From Hyphomicrobiales bacterium (lineage in GTDB: Bacteria > Pseudomonadota > Alphaproteobacteria > Rhizobiales > JAJFHB01): a DNA stretch of 7,634 nt. Within the stretch, counting starts at the first letter, position 1, and every line of letters begins with the position of its first letter. A program made the translations under genes and the position numbers. The DNA is taken from contig JAJFHB010000476.1 of the NCBI GenBank assembly GCA_021775795.1, forward strand, positions 1-7,634, given 5' to 3'. A model generated the notes under the pieces. The model ran no database searches and was not told where the DNA came from. It worked only from the letters and a program-made list of their open reading frames with translations. This document shows, in pieces, positions 1 through 6,293 of the stretch.

Positions 1-65
1 TGCAGAAACTCGAAACGCCGCAGACGGTCCGCTGATTCCATTGCCGAGGTCAGCAAGACGAACAC
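1..65 (-). CDS. Possible start of a further operon gene, cut by the window edge
   Basis: An open frame runs off the window edge. The best start is GTG at 65-63, four bases after the stop of the 90-residue gene and nine bases after an AAGAGG Shine-Dalgarno (75-80), which lies inside the end of that gene. This arrangement suggests translational coupling. The visible peptide begins (M)FVLLTSAMESADRLRR and continues FEFL. An in-frame ATG at 41-39 is an alternative start but has no clear ribosome binding site. About 21 codons are far too few to assign a family, and the frame could also be a chance opening. I rely only on the ribosome binding site, spacing and co-orientation. Confidence 0.35.
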   Translation of the reverse strand, partial: MFVLLTSAMESADRLRRFEFL

Positions 66-69
66 ATCC

Positions 70-342
70 TCAAGCCTCTTGGCTTGGCTGGCCGCTTTGC
101 AACTCCACAATCAGTTCCTTGATAATCGGCAGGGGACGGCAATCGTTGAGGAAGTCTATGATGACATCTCGATGCTCAGGTTTGGACCAGATCGTCTGCC
201 GATCCAGACCGGGGTACCCCTGTTTGTTAGCAGCCTCCACCGCCATGACAATAATCTCGTGACGCATCGGGCCATCGCGCAGGAAGTCCTCCTCGGGAAA
301 GTTTTCGGGCAGGCCGTATTCGGCGGCGCGTGTGGTTTGCAT
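70..342 (-). CDS. Small acidic cytoplasmic protein of unknown function, 90 aa
   Basis: I do not recognise this protein. The start is ATG at 342-340, preceded by AGGA at a good distance; the frame stays open further upstream to 453 but that part overlaps the end of dctP and has no support. The product is soluble and acidic (about 16 D/E against 9 K/R), with no signal peptide or membrane segment. The N-terminal third is rich in P, E and D (LPENFPEEDF). The middle (HEIIVMAVEAANKQGYPGLD) and the end (IIKELIVELQS) look helical. There is one cysteine (C68). It follows dctP by 55 bp and is probably in the same transcript. It could be a small partner of the hydrolase or of the next gene, but nothing in the sequence shows which. 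Confidence 0.72.
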   Translation of the reverse strand: MQTTRAAEYGLPENFPEEDFLRDGPMRHEIIVMAVEAANKQGYPGLDRQTIWSKPEHRDVIIDFLNDCRPLPIIKELIVELQSGQPSQEA

Positions 343-366
343 CGCAGTTGATCCTATGTTGGTGGA

Positions 367-389
367 TGGGGGCGCGGTTCGCGCCCCCA
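367..389 (-). terminator. GC-rich hairpin after dctP; likely attenuator or mRNA 3' stabiliser
   Basis: Bases 367-376 pair with 380-389 without mismatch (core GGGGGCGC / GCGCCCCC) around a three-base loop. The stem lies 8 bases past the dctP stop codon. On the minus strand no run of T follows it, so it is not a typical intrinsic terminator. It sits between a binding-protein gene and the next small gene. In other transport operons such stems protect the upstream mRNA and raise the level of the binding protein over downstream products. That role here is inference. Confidence 0.45.
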
Positions 390-397
390 CGTGTTTG

Positions 398-1405
398 CTA
401 TTCGGTATCCACGACAGCACGGATCCGATCGATCCCGCCGACGTTGTCGGCATAGCTTTCCCAGAACGGCTCCATTGCGGCCTGCCATAGTGTCAGGTCG
501 GTCTCCACAATCTCCGCGCCCAGCGCCATTGTGTTTGCCATCGAGACGTCCTGCGCAGCCGCAGCCAGCTCGTTGAAATAGTCAGTGGACTGGTCGGCAG
601 CCTTCTGGAAGGCGTCCTTCTGTTCGTCGGTAAGCCCATCGTAGAAGTTGTTATCGAAATACATGACCCCCAACGCCCAGATGTGATTGGTCTCTGTCAG
701 GTAAGGGGCGACCTCGAAAAGTTTCAGCGCGTCGTAGCCTGACTTGGTCATGTCCATGTAATCGACCACGCCAGTCTCAAGTGCGCCGTAGGCTTCGGTG
801 ATCGGCACAGCGGTGGGATTCGCCCCAAGGCTTGACCACAGATCGACATGCAGCTGGCTGGGCAGCACGCGCATGGTTTGACCGTCGACGTCCGCTGGGC
901 TCGTAATCGGTTCCTTCGAGATCACGTTGCGCGACCCGTAGGTAACAAAGCTGAGCACGGTGAAACCCTGCGCCTTATACAGTGCCTTCATTTCCTGCCC
1001 GATGTCCCCCGCCATCACGGCATCGATATGGTCGTGGCTGCGGAACATAAAGGGCATGTCAAATAGCGCACCTTCCGGCACCCAGGTGGTGAGGTTGGCG
1101 ATTGTGGACAGGCTGCCAGTGATTGAGCCGAGCAAGATGCCCTCGGCTTCTTCTTTCTCGCCGCCCAAGGCGCCATCAGTGATGACATTGACCTCGAATT
1201 GGCCAGGCAGCATTTCTTCCATTAGTTCGCCGAACCGTACCCAGACCTGGGTTTGCGGCTTTGCCTCGGCATAAAGCGAAGTGACCGTCATCGTAATTGG
1301 CTCCGCCTGGGCGGTCGCGGTCCCAAGTGTGGCGGCGGCGGCAAGGGTCAGCGCGGAAAATCCAACGCGCAGCCCCTTGGTCCAAGCATGTGAAACGTGT
1401 CGCAT
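398..1405 (-). CDS. dctP: TRAP transporter solute-binding protein DctP, 335 aa
   Basis: Periplasmic binding protein of a tripartite ATP-independent (TRAP) transporter, DctP family. It captures an organic acid and hands it to the DctQM permease. From the ATG at 1405-1403 the protein starts with a Sec signal peptide: basic MRHVSHAWTKGLR, a hydrophobic core to about residue 30, and a likely cleavage after ATAQA (34|35). The mature start EPITMTVTSLY is typical. Family marks are the DVDGQTMR segment with Arg179, which normally pairs with the ligand carboxylate, Asn196 in GANPTAVP, and EAYGALETGVVD (204-215), where the family usually has a Gly after VVD but Tyr216 stands here. Length is normal for the family. 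The frame stays open upstream to a GTG at 1690, but that stretch is a duplication relic and would bury the signal peptide. The start has its own AGGAAGGAAG ribosome binding site. Ligand unknown. The gene lies after dctQM, whereas P often comes first. Confidence 0.93.
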   Translation of the reverse strand: MRHVSHAWTKGLRVGFSALTLAAAATLGTATAQAEPITMTVTSLYAEAKPQTQVWVRFGELMEEMLPGQFEVNVITDGALGGEKEEAEGILLGSITGSLSTIANLTTWVPEGALFDMPFMFRSHDHIDAVMAGDIGQEMKALYKAQGFTVLSFVTYGSRNVISKEPITSPADVDGQTMRVLPSQLHVDLWSSLGANPTAVPITEAYGALETGVVDYMDMTKSGYDALKLFEVAPYLTETNHIWALGVMYFDNNFYDGLTDEQKDAFQKAADQSTDYFNELAAAAQDVSMANTMALGAEIVETDLTLWQAAMEPFWESYADNVGGIDRIRAVVDTE

Positions 1406-1411
1406 ATCTGT

Positions 1412-1421
1412 CTTCCTTCCT
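1412..1421 (-). promoter_or_regulatory. Ribosome binding site that decides the dctP start
   Basis: Read on the minus strand this is AGGAAGGAAG, ending six bases before the ATG at 1405. With the signal peptide that begins at this ATG, it favours 1405 over the in-frame upstream starts at 1606 (ATG) and 1690 (GTG). Confidence 0.7.
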
Positions 1422-1470
1422 CTCTTGGTTGTGATGTCGACCTGGTGCGCGGTTCTCTTGGCCGCTTCGG

Positions 1471-1553
1471 TCACCAGTTCGCCGGCAGTTGCCCAAGACC
1501 TTATGAGGCCACTGGGGATTATGTGATCAGCGAAAGCGCGATCAGCAAAATTC
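1471..1553 (-). pseudogene. Relic of a second dctM 3' end
   Basis: Read in the old dctM frame this gives LLIALSLIT, then a stop, then a short stretch, a second stop, and GLGQLPANW followed by a TGA. The intact end of dctQM reads LLIALALITYVPEVSLGLGQLLEGW with its stop at the same place. Two in-frame TAA codons show that the copy no longer codes for permease. No upstream part of dctM is present. Confidence 0.8.
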
Positions 1554-1561
1554 TTAATATA

Positions 1562-1606
1562 TCCCACGCGCAGGCCATTCACCCGGGCATGTGAATCGTG
1601 GTGCAT
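1562..1606 (-). pseudogene. Relic of a second dctP start
   Basis: The peptide MHHDSHARVNGLRVG matches MRHVSHAWTKGLRVG, the true start of DctP, and then breaks off into the relic dctM tail. Its ATG (1606-1604) still has a purine-rich ribosome binding site (1615-1630, GGAAGGAACGAAGGG on the minus strand) eight bases upstream. It is in frame with the true start 201 bases further on, so a 402-residue product could in principle be made. No signal-peptide core follows this start. Confidence 0.72.
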
Positions 1607-1769
1607 GTCTATATCCCTTCGTTCCTTCCCTAATTCTTTTTCTTGGTTATGGGTCCGATGTGGCGCAGCTTTCTTATCCACTTCGGTCACCAGCCTTCCA
1701 GCAGTTGTCCAAGGCCGAGTGAGACCTCCGGTACATAGGTGATCAGCGCAAGCGCGATCAACAGAACGC
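1562..1769 (-). repeat. Tandem duplication, copy next to dctQM
   Basis: This copy carries the intact 3' end of dctQM (1687-1769), an intergenic part (1607-1686) and an orphan copy of the dctP start (1562-1606). Shared words with the other copy include gatcagcg, aagcgcgatca, cttcggtcaccag and gcatgtga. Its intergenic part is 15 bp longer, mainly because of an A/T-rich stretch near 1630-1643 that the other copy lacks. Confidence 0.85.
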
Positions 1770-3588
1770 CAATGAAGGGCAGCAGATGCCGAAATACCGC
1801 GTGAACCGACGTGCCCGACACGGAACTGGTTATGTAAGCAAGCATGCCCACCGGGGGCGTCAGTCCCCCCAACATCAGGTTGACAACGATCACGATGCCG
1901 AAATGTATGGGATCCACCCCGACGACGATCATCGCGGGCATCAAAAGTGGCGTCAGGATCAGGATGGATGCCCCGATGTCCAGGAGCATCCCAAAGACCA
2001 ACAATATTACGTTGGCCAGCAGCAGCAGCAAAATGGGGTTGTCAGTCAGCCCCGGCAGGCCGCGCACGATGTCCTGAGGCACTTGCTGGCTGACCAGCAC
2101 AAAGGCAAAGGGACTGGCCGCCCCGATCAGGAATCCCACCAGTGCCGCATCCACGGCCGCTTCGCGCAGGGTCTGGTAGAAGCTCACCGGGCTCCAGGCG
2201 CGATAGATCACGACCCCGAGAACAAAGGCATAGGCAACCGCCAGTACGCCAGCCTCTGTCGGGGTAACGACGCCAAAGCGGATACCGCCGATGATCAGCA
2301 ACGCCAACAGCATCACCGGCATGGCATGCACGAAGGTGCGGGCGCGCTGGGCCATGTTTGCACGCGGCGTGTCGCCACCGTAGCCGCGCCGCAGCGAGAT
2401 TACGTAGATCAGCGCCATCAGCATCAACGCCATCAGGATGCCGGGCATGACCCCTGCCAGCCATAGTTTTCCAACTGACAGGTTGGCCGCCGCAGCAAGG
2501 ATCAACAGCGCAATCGAGGGCGGAATAACGTTGGGCAGCGTGGCCGAGGCTGCTGTGACCGCACAGGAAAACGGCGCGGAATAACCTCGCTCCACCATCT
2601 GCGGAACCAGCAGCTTTGTCCCAAGTGCTGCGTCGGAATAGCTTGATCCCGATACCCCTGCATAAAGCCCGCTGGACACAATGTTGACCTGCGCCAACCC
2701 TCCGCGCATATGTCCGACAAGAGCTGAAGCGAAATCCATCAGTCGGTGTGTAAGCCCGCCCGAATTCATCAGCGCGCCTGCCAGGATGAAGAACGGAATC
2801 GCCAGCATCAGGAACTTGGTTGAACCTTTGACGATGTTTTGAACCACTGCTGCGGGCGGCAGGATGTCGCCTGCAAAATTGGCGATAAAAGCTGAAAATA
2901 GCATGGCGAAGGACACCGGCGTGCCGATGCAAAGGGCAACCGCAAAGGACACCCCCATTGCCACCACCGCATCGAACTGGCCCAGAACACTGGTCAGTTC
3001 ATCCTGCAGGAACAGATACACCAATGCGGCCAAAAGTATGGATGCAGGTCCCTGCCAGCGGTCTTCATTCTCATCGAAGCCACGCAGGGCAAGGTAGATC
3101 AGACCCAACGTGCACGATACCGGGATCGCCACGTAGGGCGTCCATTGCGGCAGTTGCAGGGTTACGTTCGTTCCCCCAATCAGCCGTATCAAGGTGGTGC
3201 CGCCGAAAAGAAGCATGATCGTGGTGTAGGCGATGATGAAATTCGCCATAAAGTTTACTGTGCGCTGGCCCGCGCGCGGCAGCATTTCTACAAATAACGT
3301 AAGCACCAGATGGGTGCGCAAGCGGTGCGCCAACGGTACACCTAACAGGATTACCACGGTGAACAGCCACCGCGCTGCGTCCAGCGCCCATATAAAGGAC
3401 GAATCGAAACCGTAACGCGCAACCACGTTGGCCAACACGATGGTCACCAACGCCACCAGAGCCAGCACCGCCGCTGCTCCGATTACGAGGTCCAGAACCC
3501 GCAGCACCGCACGAGCGTTGCGCTGCAGTCCGTTTGCAGGTGCAAGCTGGGGTTCGGGGAGCTCGGCGGTGTCAGCGGGCGACGGCAA
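1687..3588 (-). CDS. dctQM: Fused TRAP permease DctQM, 633 aa
   Basis: Inner-membrane permease that moves a DctP-delivered organic acid into the cell with sodium. It is a natural fusion of both membrane subunits, similar in length to fused SiaQM. Residues about 30-170 are DctQ with four membrane helices. A connecting hydrophobic helix at about 181-196 leads into the large DctM subunit (about 205-633). DctM marks are SGSSYSDAALGT (313-324), PNVIPPSIA (352-360) and GLTPPVGM (575-582); the two proline hairpins belong to the sodium- and substrate-binding region in this family. The start is TTG at 3588-3586 with a perfect AGGAGG eight bases upstream. It overlaps the end of the GGT-like gene by 17 bases, which suggests translational coupling. 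A frame start with ATG further in would cut into the first DctQ helix. The 3' end lies in the tandem duplication. Confidence 0.93.
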   Translation of the reverse strand: MPSPADTAELPEPQLAPANGLQRNARAVLRVLDLVIGAAAVLALVALVTIVLANVVARYGFDSSFIWALDAARWLFTVVILLGVPLAHRLRTHLVLTLFVEMLPRAGQRTVNFMANFIIAYTTIMLLFGGTTLIRLIGGTNVTLQLPQWTPYVAIPVSCTLGLIYLALRGFDENEDRWQGPASILLAALVYLFLQDELTSVLGQFDAVVAMGVSFAVALCIGTPVSFAMLFSAFIANFAGDILPPAAVVQNIVKGSTKFLMLAIPFFILAGALMNSGGLTHRLMDFASALVGHMRGGLAQVNIVSSGLYAGVSGSSYSDAALGTKLLVPQMVERGYSAPFSCAVTAASATLPNVIPPSIALLILAAAANLSVGKLWLAGVMPGILMALMLMALIYVISLRRGYGGDTPRANMAQRARTFVHAMPVMLLALLIIGGIRFGVVTPTEAGVLAVAYAFVLGVVIYRAWSPVSFYQTLREAAVDAALVGFLIGAASPFAFVLVSQQVPQDIVRGLPGLTDNPILLLLLANVILLVFGMLLDIGASILILTPLLMPAMIVVGVDPIHFGIVIVVNLMLGGLTPPVGMLAYITSSVSGTSVHAVFRHLLPFIGVLLIALALITYVPEVSLGLGQLLEGW

Positions 3589-5470
3589 GGGCCTGTCCTC
3601 CTCTTGTACTCACACCCGCGTGGCGGCTGCCGTCGGCACGGGATGCAACGGCGCACAACCGACCTTCGATCCAGCTGCCCACAACGCTGACTGAGTGGCC
3701 GAGCGCGCGGAGCGCCTCGATCTCATTCGCGTCGAAACGGTCCTCAAGGACCAGCGTTCCTGGTTGGGCCCCCCTTGGGTAAAAGGAATTGACCAGATGA
3801 TTGGTATGAAAACCTGGGGCGTCAAGCGCTGTCTGCAGAGACTGCCCCTGCACCAGATGCCGTGCAAGGAAGGCTAATTGCCACTGGTCCTGCTGATCCC
3901 CGCCCGGAGTGCCAAGGGCAAGCACGTCGCCGTTCCCATTCGTTACCAGGGTTGGTGTCAGGGTTGTTCGGGGGCGTGTGCCAGGCACCAGAGCGGAGGG
4001 AGAGTTTTCATCCAGCCACATCGTCTGCGCACGGGTGCCAAGGGCAAACCCCAACTCTGGAATTAACGGCGAAGATTGCAGCCAGCCGCCCGAGGGCGTG
4101 GCCGACACAACGTTGCCCGCGGCATCCGCGATGCTGAGGTAGCTGGTGTCACCCACAGCATGCGCCACGTAGGTGCCCTGCTCCTGCCCTGTCAGGCCGC
4201 TCTGCCCTGCCATTTCCGTTTCCTCGTAGACGATCGTTGGCTCGCCCCCGCCATAGGCTGCCAGCAGCCCCACATCGCGATGACGCTGCATGCAGGCATC
4301 ATAGTTCGGCATCCACGCCGGGTCGCCGCCGGGGCGAAACGCGACAGAGGCGTGTTTTCCGATCAGATCGCGCCGTTCCTGCACATAACTCTCTGACAAC
4401 AGGTGCTGCAGCCGCGCCTCCATCGACTTCGCGTCGCCGGACAAGCCGTAATGCGCATCGCGGTCAGCCATCGCCAGCTTGGTGGATTCAGCCAGGAGAT
4501 GCACGAACTCTGCACTCTGCGGGTCGAGTGCCCGTACTCTCTCCACATCCAGCAGATTGAGCGCTTGCAGTAGCGTTGGCCCTTGGGTCCAAATGCCACA
4601 TTTGTGCACTAAGTGCCCATTAAATCCGGTGCTGAGTGTCGGCTCCACATTGGCGCGCCACCCGGCCATGTCTTCCCCGGTCAGAACCGCACCATGCACG
4701 CGGCCCGATACGTCCATCACACGGGTCTTAGCGCAGAATGTGTCGATGGCGTCAGCGATGAACCCGTCGGACCAGATCTCACGTGCAGCGGCAATCCGGC
4801 CCGCGCGGTCGGGGGCCGATTGCGCCGTCTCATCGATCAAACGCCGCCAGATCGCGCCAAGCGTGGGGTTCGCCAGCAGCGCGCCCACGGGCGGCGGCTT
4901 GCCGTCTTCGTCCAGGTACATCGCGGCCGAGGTAGGCCAGTACCGGCAAAACATCGGGGCGGCAGCACGCAGAGTATCGTGCAGGCGCTGATCCACGAGA
5001 ACACCGTTTTCGGCATAGGTGATGGCCGGCCCCAGCGCCTCAGCCAGTTCGATCGTGCCATGTTCTGCCAGCAGGTGCATCCAGGCGTCGAACGCTCCAG
5101 GCACCACGGCGGACAGCATTCCCGTTCCGGGGATCATGTCCAGTCCCAGCGCGCTAAAATGATCCATCGTCGCCGCGGCCGGCGCGGGCCCCTGGCCACA
5201 GACACTGCTGATCCGTCTTGTATCGGCTTCGTGCAGCATAATCGCCACGTCGCCTGCGGGGCCGTTGTGGTGTGGCTGCGCAACCTGCATCACCAGCCCC
5301 GCGACCACCGCGCCGTCGAAGGCGTTGCCGCCCCGCTCCAGCACACCCATGGCCGCCTGGGTTGCCAACCAGTGTGTTGATGCGACCGCACCGAACCATC
5401 CCGAAACCTCGAGCCGTCCCGCAATCATATCTGTTTCGCCAAGCAGAAGATCATCGGCTAACAATTTCAT
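3572..5470 (-). CDS. Gamma-glutamyltransferase-like Ntn-hydrolase, about 632 aa, no signal peptide
   Basis: Self-processing N-terminal-nucleophile hydrolase of the gamma-glutamyltransferase (GGT) family. The fold is visible from GAVASTHWLATQAAM and GGNAFDGAV near the N-terminus to PGTRPRTTLTPTLV and GTPGGDQQDQW near the end. The likely nucleophile is the Thr in GDTSYLSIAD (codon 4147-4145); cleavage there gives a small subunit of 191 residues, close to the 190 of E. coli GGT. The Gly-Gly of the oxyanion hole is kept. The FREMAP segment of true GGTs, whose Arg binds the glutamyl carboxylate, reads GQGPAP here, and SSMSP reads TTLTP, so the substrate is probably not a plain gamma-glutamyl compound. 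The N-terminus has no signal peptide, so the enzyme should be cytoplasmic, unlike classical periplasmic GGT. I chose ATG 5470; ATG 5428 is equally possible, while GTG 5509 falls in the operator cluster. Alternatives are amidohydrolase or acylase branches such as YwrD or HpxW. Confidence 0.88.
   Translation of the reverse strand: MKLLADDLLLGETDMIAGRLEVSGWFGAVASTHWLATQAAMGVLERGGNAFDGAVVAGLVMQVAQPHHNGPAGDVAIMLHEADTRRISSVCGQGPAPAAATMDHFSALGLDMIPGTGMLSAVVPGAFDAWMHLLAEHGTIELAEALGPAITYAENGVLVDQRLHDTLRAAAPMFCRYWPTSAAMYLDEDGKPPPVGALLANPTLGAIWRRLIDETAQSAPDRAGRIAAAREIWSDGFIADAIDTFCAKTRVMDVSGRVHGAVLTGEDMAGWRANVEPTLSTGFNGHLVHKCGIWTQGPTLLQALNLLDVERVRALDPQSAEFVHLLAESTKLAMADRDAHYGLSGDAKSMEARLQHLLSESYVQERRDLIGKHASVAFRPGGDPAWMPNYDACMQRHRDVGLLAAYGGGEPTIVYEETEMAGQSGLTGQEQGTYVAHAVGDTSYLSIADAAGNVVSATPSGGWLQSSPLIPELGFALGTRAQTMWLDENSPSALVPGTRPRTTLTPTLVTNGNGDVLALGTPGGDQQDQWQLAFLARHLVQGQSLQTALDAPGFHTNHLVNSFYPRGAQPGTLVLEDRFDANEIEALRALGHSVSVVGSWIEGRLCAVASRADGSRHAGVSTRGGQALAVAR
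3597..3602 (-). promoter_or_regulatory. Consensus Shine-Dalgarno for the TTG start of dctQM
   Basis: AGGAGG on the minus strand, eight bases before the TTG at 3588. It lies inside the last codons of the upstream GGT-like gene and supports an uncommon TTG start, since no ATG is available nearby. Confidence 0.7.
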
Positions 5471-5510
5471 GGTTTCGGAATCCAAACAAGACCAATCCGC
5501 GCCAAACACT

Positions 5511-5550
5511 CCAATTGGTTCGCTTGGTCATCGCTTGGTCCACTATGGTC
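5511..5550 (-). promoter_or_regulatory. Candidate GntR operator cluster before the GGT-like gene
   Basis: On the plus strand the half-site (A/C)TTGGT occurs at 5514-5519, 5523-5528 and 5534-5539, and a weaker TATGGT at 5544-5549. Steps are 9, 11 and 10 bp, about one helical turn. Bases 5521-5529 and 5532-5540 are a perfect nine-base direct repeat (cgcttggtc). CCAATTGG (5511-5518) is a palindrome, and a reversed site ACCAAT lies at 5491-5496. FadR/PdhR-type GntR proteins are known to bind ATTGGTnnnACCAAT-like sites. The cluster overlaps the last codons of the regulator gene and ends before the ATG at 5470. Confidence 0.55.
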
Positions 5551-6238
5551 CGAGATTTGAGCGCACGTCGGAAAGGTGGGTGCGGATAGCGGCACGCAAG
5601 GTGTCGGCATCACGCGCTTCTAGTGCTTTGAGGATCTCCTCATGCTGACGCTGGTAAACACGTTGCCGGTCCACGGTCAGACCCCGCCGGCGCACGTTGG
5701 CCCAAGAGCGCGACTGGCGCACCGTCTGGATACGCGTGATGATCCCGGTCAGGTAGGAGTTCTTGGCCGCTAATGTGAGTGCCATGTGGAACTGGTGATC
5801 CATTTCCTCGAACTGAACCATGGAAATGCTTCGGCGGCCACGATCGACCAGTTCGCCAATCGCTGCCACATCGGCTACCGACGCCCTGCGTACAAGCAAA
5901 TCGGCCAACTGAGGCTCGATCAACAGGCGAACTTCCATCAACTCCTCGGGGCTCACGGCCTCGATATCCTCGTCGCTGATCGCATCGTCACCGGGTTGCC
6001 GCGCAACAAAGGTGCCGCGCCCCACCGTGCGGCTGATCCGTCCGTCACGCACAAAATGCTCCAGGACCCGCCGCACACGGGTCCGGGCGATGTCAAAATC
6101 CTGCGATAACGCGCGTTCTGTCGGCAGACGCATCCCACCGACCCATTTGCCGCTGCTCAGGTTTTCTTCAATCGCCTGGCGCAGCCGGTCCCCGCCATCA
6201 AGATCGGGTAGCGGCGCATATGTCTCGTCATCGGCCAT
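5543..6238 (-). CDS. GntR-family transcriptional regulator, FadR/FCD subfamily, 231 aa
   Basis: Cytoplasmic DNA-binding regulator. Residues about 15-80 form a winged helix-turn-helix (LPTERALSQDFDIARTRVRR, then the wing GRGTFV). Residues about 95-225 form the all-helical FCD ligand domain. The four metal ligands usual in this fold are present with normal spacing: Asp147, His151, His199 and His221, so a metal-assisted carboxylate effector is likely. The ATG at 6238 has an AGAGG ribosome binding site six bases upstream. The gene lies directly before the GGT-like/TRAP operon in the same direction. Similar ATTGGT repeats before both gene starts suggest that it controls itself and the operon, most simply as a repressor released by a substrate or breakdown product. 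FCD regulators of this kind usually sit beside the acid catabolism genes they control. The effector is unknown. Confidence 0.92.
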   Translation of the reverse strand: MADDETYAPLPDLDGGDRLRQAIEENLSSGKWVGGMRLPTERALSQDFDIARTRVRRVLEHFVRDGRISRTVGRGTFVARQPGDDAISDEDIEAVSPEELMEVRLLIEPQLADLLVRRASVADVAAIGELVDRGRRSISMVQFEEMDHQFHMALTLAAKNSYLTGIITRIQTVRQSRSWANVRRRGLTVDRQRVYQRQHEEILKALEARDADTLRAAIRTHLSDVRSNLGP

Positions 6239-6264
6239 CGGTTTCCTCTCACTGCGGATGATGA

Positions 6265-6293
6265 TTTGTACAAGCAGGAGTGGAAAAGGACAA
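6265..6293 (-). promoter_or_regulatory. Candidate sigma-70 promoter of the GntR gene
   Basis: On the minus strand TTGTCC (6293-6288) is followed after exactly 17 bases by TACAAA (6270-6265); each hexamer matches four of six consensus bases. Transcription would start near 6258, about 20 bases before the ATG. The -35 element touches the ATTGGT half-site at 6293-6298, as expected for repression of its own gene. The assignment rests on pattern alone. Confidence 0.4.

Larger units (their letters stand above)
1361..1553 (-). repeat. Tandem duplication, copy next to dctP
   Basis: This copy carries the working start of dctP (1361-1405), an intergenic part (1406-1470) and a decayed copy of the dctM 3' end (1471-1553). 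It aligns by eye with 1562-1769. Bases 1361-1405 match 1562-1606 at an offset of 201 (34 of 45 identical), and 1471-1553 match 1687-1769 at an offset of 216 without a gap. The 15-bp difference comes from indels in the intergenic part. Similarity stops abruptly outside these limits, and the two copies are nearly adjacent. Identity is roughly three quarters, so the event is old. Confidence 0.85.

Noticed and set aside
1741..1760. Near-palindrome gatcagcgcaagcgcgatca as an operator
   Set aside because: It lies in the coding sequence for IALAL of DctM, and its second occurrence is explained by the tandem duplication. The symmetry is imperfect.
1786..2466. Long plus-strand open frame of 226 codons
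   Set aside because: It lies wholly antisense to the DctM part of the permease, is very rich in His, Gln and Arg, and has no recognisable fold. It is a shadow of the high-GC coding frame.
2042..2932. 296-codon minus-strand frame inside dctQM
   Set aside because: It overlaps the permease in another frame, and its composition (many Cys, Arg and His) is that of a frame-shifted membrane protein, not of a separate gene.
5428..5509. GTG at 5509 as the start of the GGT-like gene
   Set aside because: It would place the start inside the operator cluster, with GGA directly touching the start codon instead of a spaced ribosome binding site. ATG at 5470 or 5428 fits better; I cannot decide between them with certainty.
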